NCBI GenBank assembly: GCA_030043175.1
Contig: JASHYD010001069.1
Coordinates: 1 to 6,750 of the forward strand
Direction of reading: 5' to 3'
DNA: 6,750 nt
Origin: Xanthobacteraceae bacterium
GTDB taxonomy: Bacteria > Pseudomonadota > Alphaproteobacteria > Rhizobiales > Xanthobacteraceae
Under the pieces are notes generated by a model. The model saw nothing but the letters and a program-made list of their open reading frames with translations, was not told the origin of the DNA and ran no database searches. How positions within the stretch are numbered: the stretch's first letter is position 1; the number at the start of each line of letters is the position of its first letter. The position numbers and the translations under genes were made by a program. Shown here piece after piece: positions 6,381 through 6,750 of this stretch.

Positions 6381-6536
6381 TCATGCCTCCTCGTCTGCGT
6401 CTTCCTCGGCCATTCGTTCGAAGCGACGTCGTGTGGCCTTCGCACGGTGCCAGCGTGAGATCAACGCCCGAACGCCGTAGCCGCAAATAAATCCGATCAG
6501 CAGCAACACCCCTGCCGGCACTGCAATAACTTCCAT
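6381..6536 (-). CDS. small membrane protein, first tandem paralogue
   Basis: A 51-residue protein: MEVIAVPAGVLLLIGFICGYG forms one transmembrane helix at the very N-terminus, followed by a basic segment (VRALISRWHRAKATRRRFER) and an acidic end (MAEEDADEEA). By the positive-inside rule the tail is cytoplasmic, with the N-terminus out; this orientation is inference. Codon use is regular and no stop interrupts it. A purine-rich AGGGAAGAG lies upstream of the ATG, at a slightly long spacing. The TGA overlaps an ATG (ATGA), though that second frame closes after 11 codons. An inverted-repeat element is inserted 45 bases upstream. I do not know a function; small proteins of this shape often associate with larger membrane complexes. 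Confidence 0.75.
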   Translation of the reverse strand: MEVIAVPAGVLLLIGFICGYGVRALISRWHRAKATRRRFERMAEEDADEEA

Positions 6537-6585
6537 GGCGGCTCTTCCCTGTCCTTGAGGCGCCTACCTCGATCATACGCGCTAG

Positions 6586-6744
6586 GAGCCTGTCCGAGTA
6601 ATCGGAAAACGTGGAGTCGCTGGGAATGGAATTCTCATTGTTGGTCGTTTCCAGAATGGTGATGCAAAATTCGACTCCTCTTCGCGGCTTCGGTGGAATC
6701 AAATTCTCGTCGAAGTTGGTGATCACGAATATTCGGACACACTC
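6586..6744. mobile_element. MITE-like element with terminal inverted repeats and CTAG duplication
   Basis: The 159-bp segment begins with GAGCCTGTCCGAGTAATCG (6586-6604) and ends with the inverted counterpart, which read inward is GAGTGTGTCCGAATATTCG (6744-6726). Fifteen of 19 positions match. CTAG stands directly outside each end (6582-6585 and 6745-6748), as expected for a 4-bp target duplication. CTAG fits the YTAR target reported for some IS5/IS701-type elements; which family applies is not certain. No transposase fits in the interior. A minus-strand frame runs through it, but it shows no domain. It may be a MITE or an internally deleted insertion sequence. Confidence 0.6.
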
Positions 6745-6750
6745 CTAGAG

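Noticed and set aside
6149..6490. Plus-strand 113-residue frame opposite the small membrane proteins
   Set aside because: Arg/Ser/Pro-rich antisense shadow of two better supported minus-strand genes.
6349..6726. 125-residue minus-strand frame running from inside the inverted-repeat element
   Set aside because: It crosses the element boundary and overlaps the first small membrane protein in another frame, and only the latter has a paralogue supporting it.

Overview
The window looks like an accessory region of an alphaproteobacterium close to Bradyrhizobium. The basis is recalled protein families: a Bug-type solute-binding protein start, a YVTN protein with the tail typical of that group, a J-domain protein with a dystroglycan-like/Sel1-like C-terminus, and a proline-rich membrane-anchored protein with a Cys/Trp C-terminal motif. 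No database search was possible. Base composition looks moderate for such an organism. Several genes are broken or shortened and two long stretches hold no convincing gene, as in a symbiosis-island or other slowly decaying accessory region.

Layout. Positions 142-1023 (+) hold an intact TauE/SafE-type membrane exporter. Positions 1024-1695 are essentially gene-less. From 4596 down to 1696 almost everything reads on the minus strand: a truncated Bug solute-binding protein (4596-4405), a frame-damaged small membrane protein (4314-4055) whose inferred stop touches a small lipoprotein gene (4055-3852), a second lipoprotein-like ORF (3774-3658), a YVTN protein reduced to about one repeat (3488-3144), a hypothetical protein (3071-2823), a TGTGA-N6-TCACA palindrome (2781-2800), an intrinsic terminator (2645-2617), and a 251-residue membrane-anchored protein (2451-1696).

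Positions 4788-6159 (+) carry a membrane-bound J-domain protein whose reading frame breaks between 5290 and 5708; the C-terminal domains continue in the +1 frame. Convergent to it (6536-6208, minus) lie two previously unlisted small membrane proteins that are paralogues in tandem. Directly upstream of them is a 159-bp MITE-like element with 19-bp imperfect terminal inverted repeats flanked by CTAG on both sides (6582-6748).

The genes do not form an obvious pathway. The common theme is cell-envelope proteins, many small, several eroded. I saw no rRNA, tRNA, CRISPR array, phage module or complete transposase. The best candidates for something undescribed are the tandem small membrane proteins with the adjacent inverted-repeat element, and the coupled small membrane protein/lipoprotein pair.
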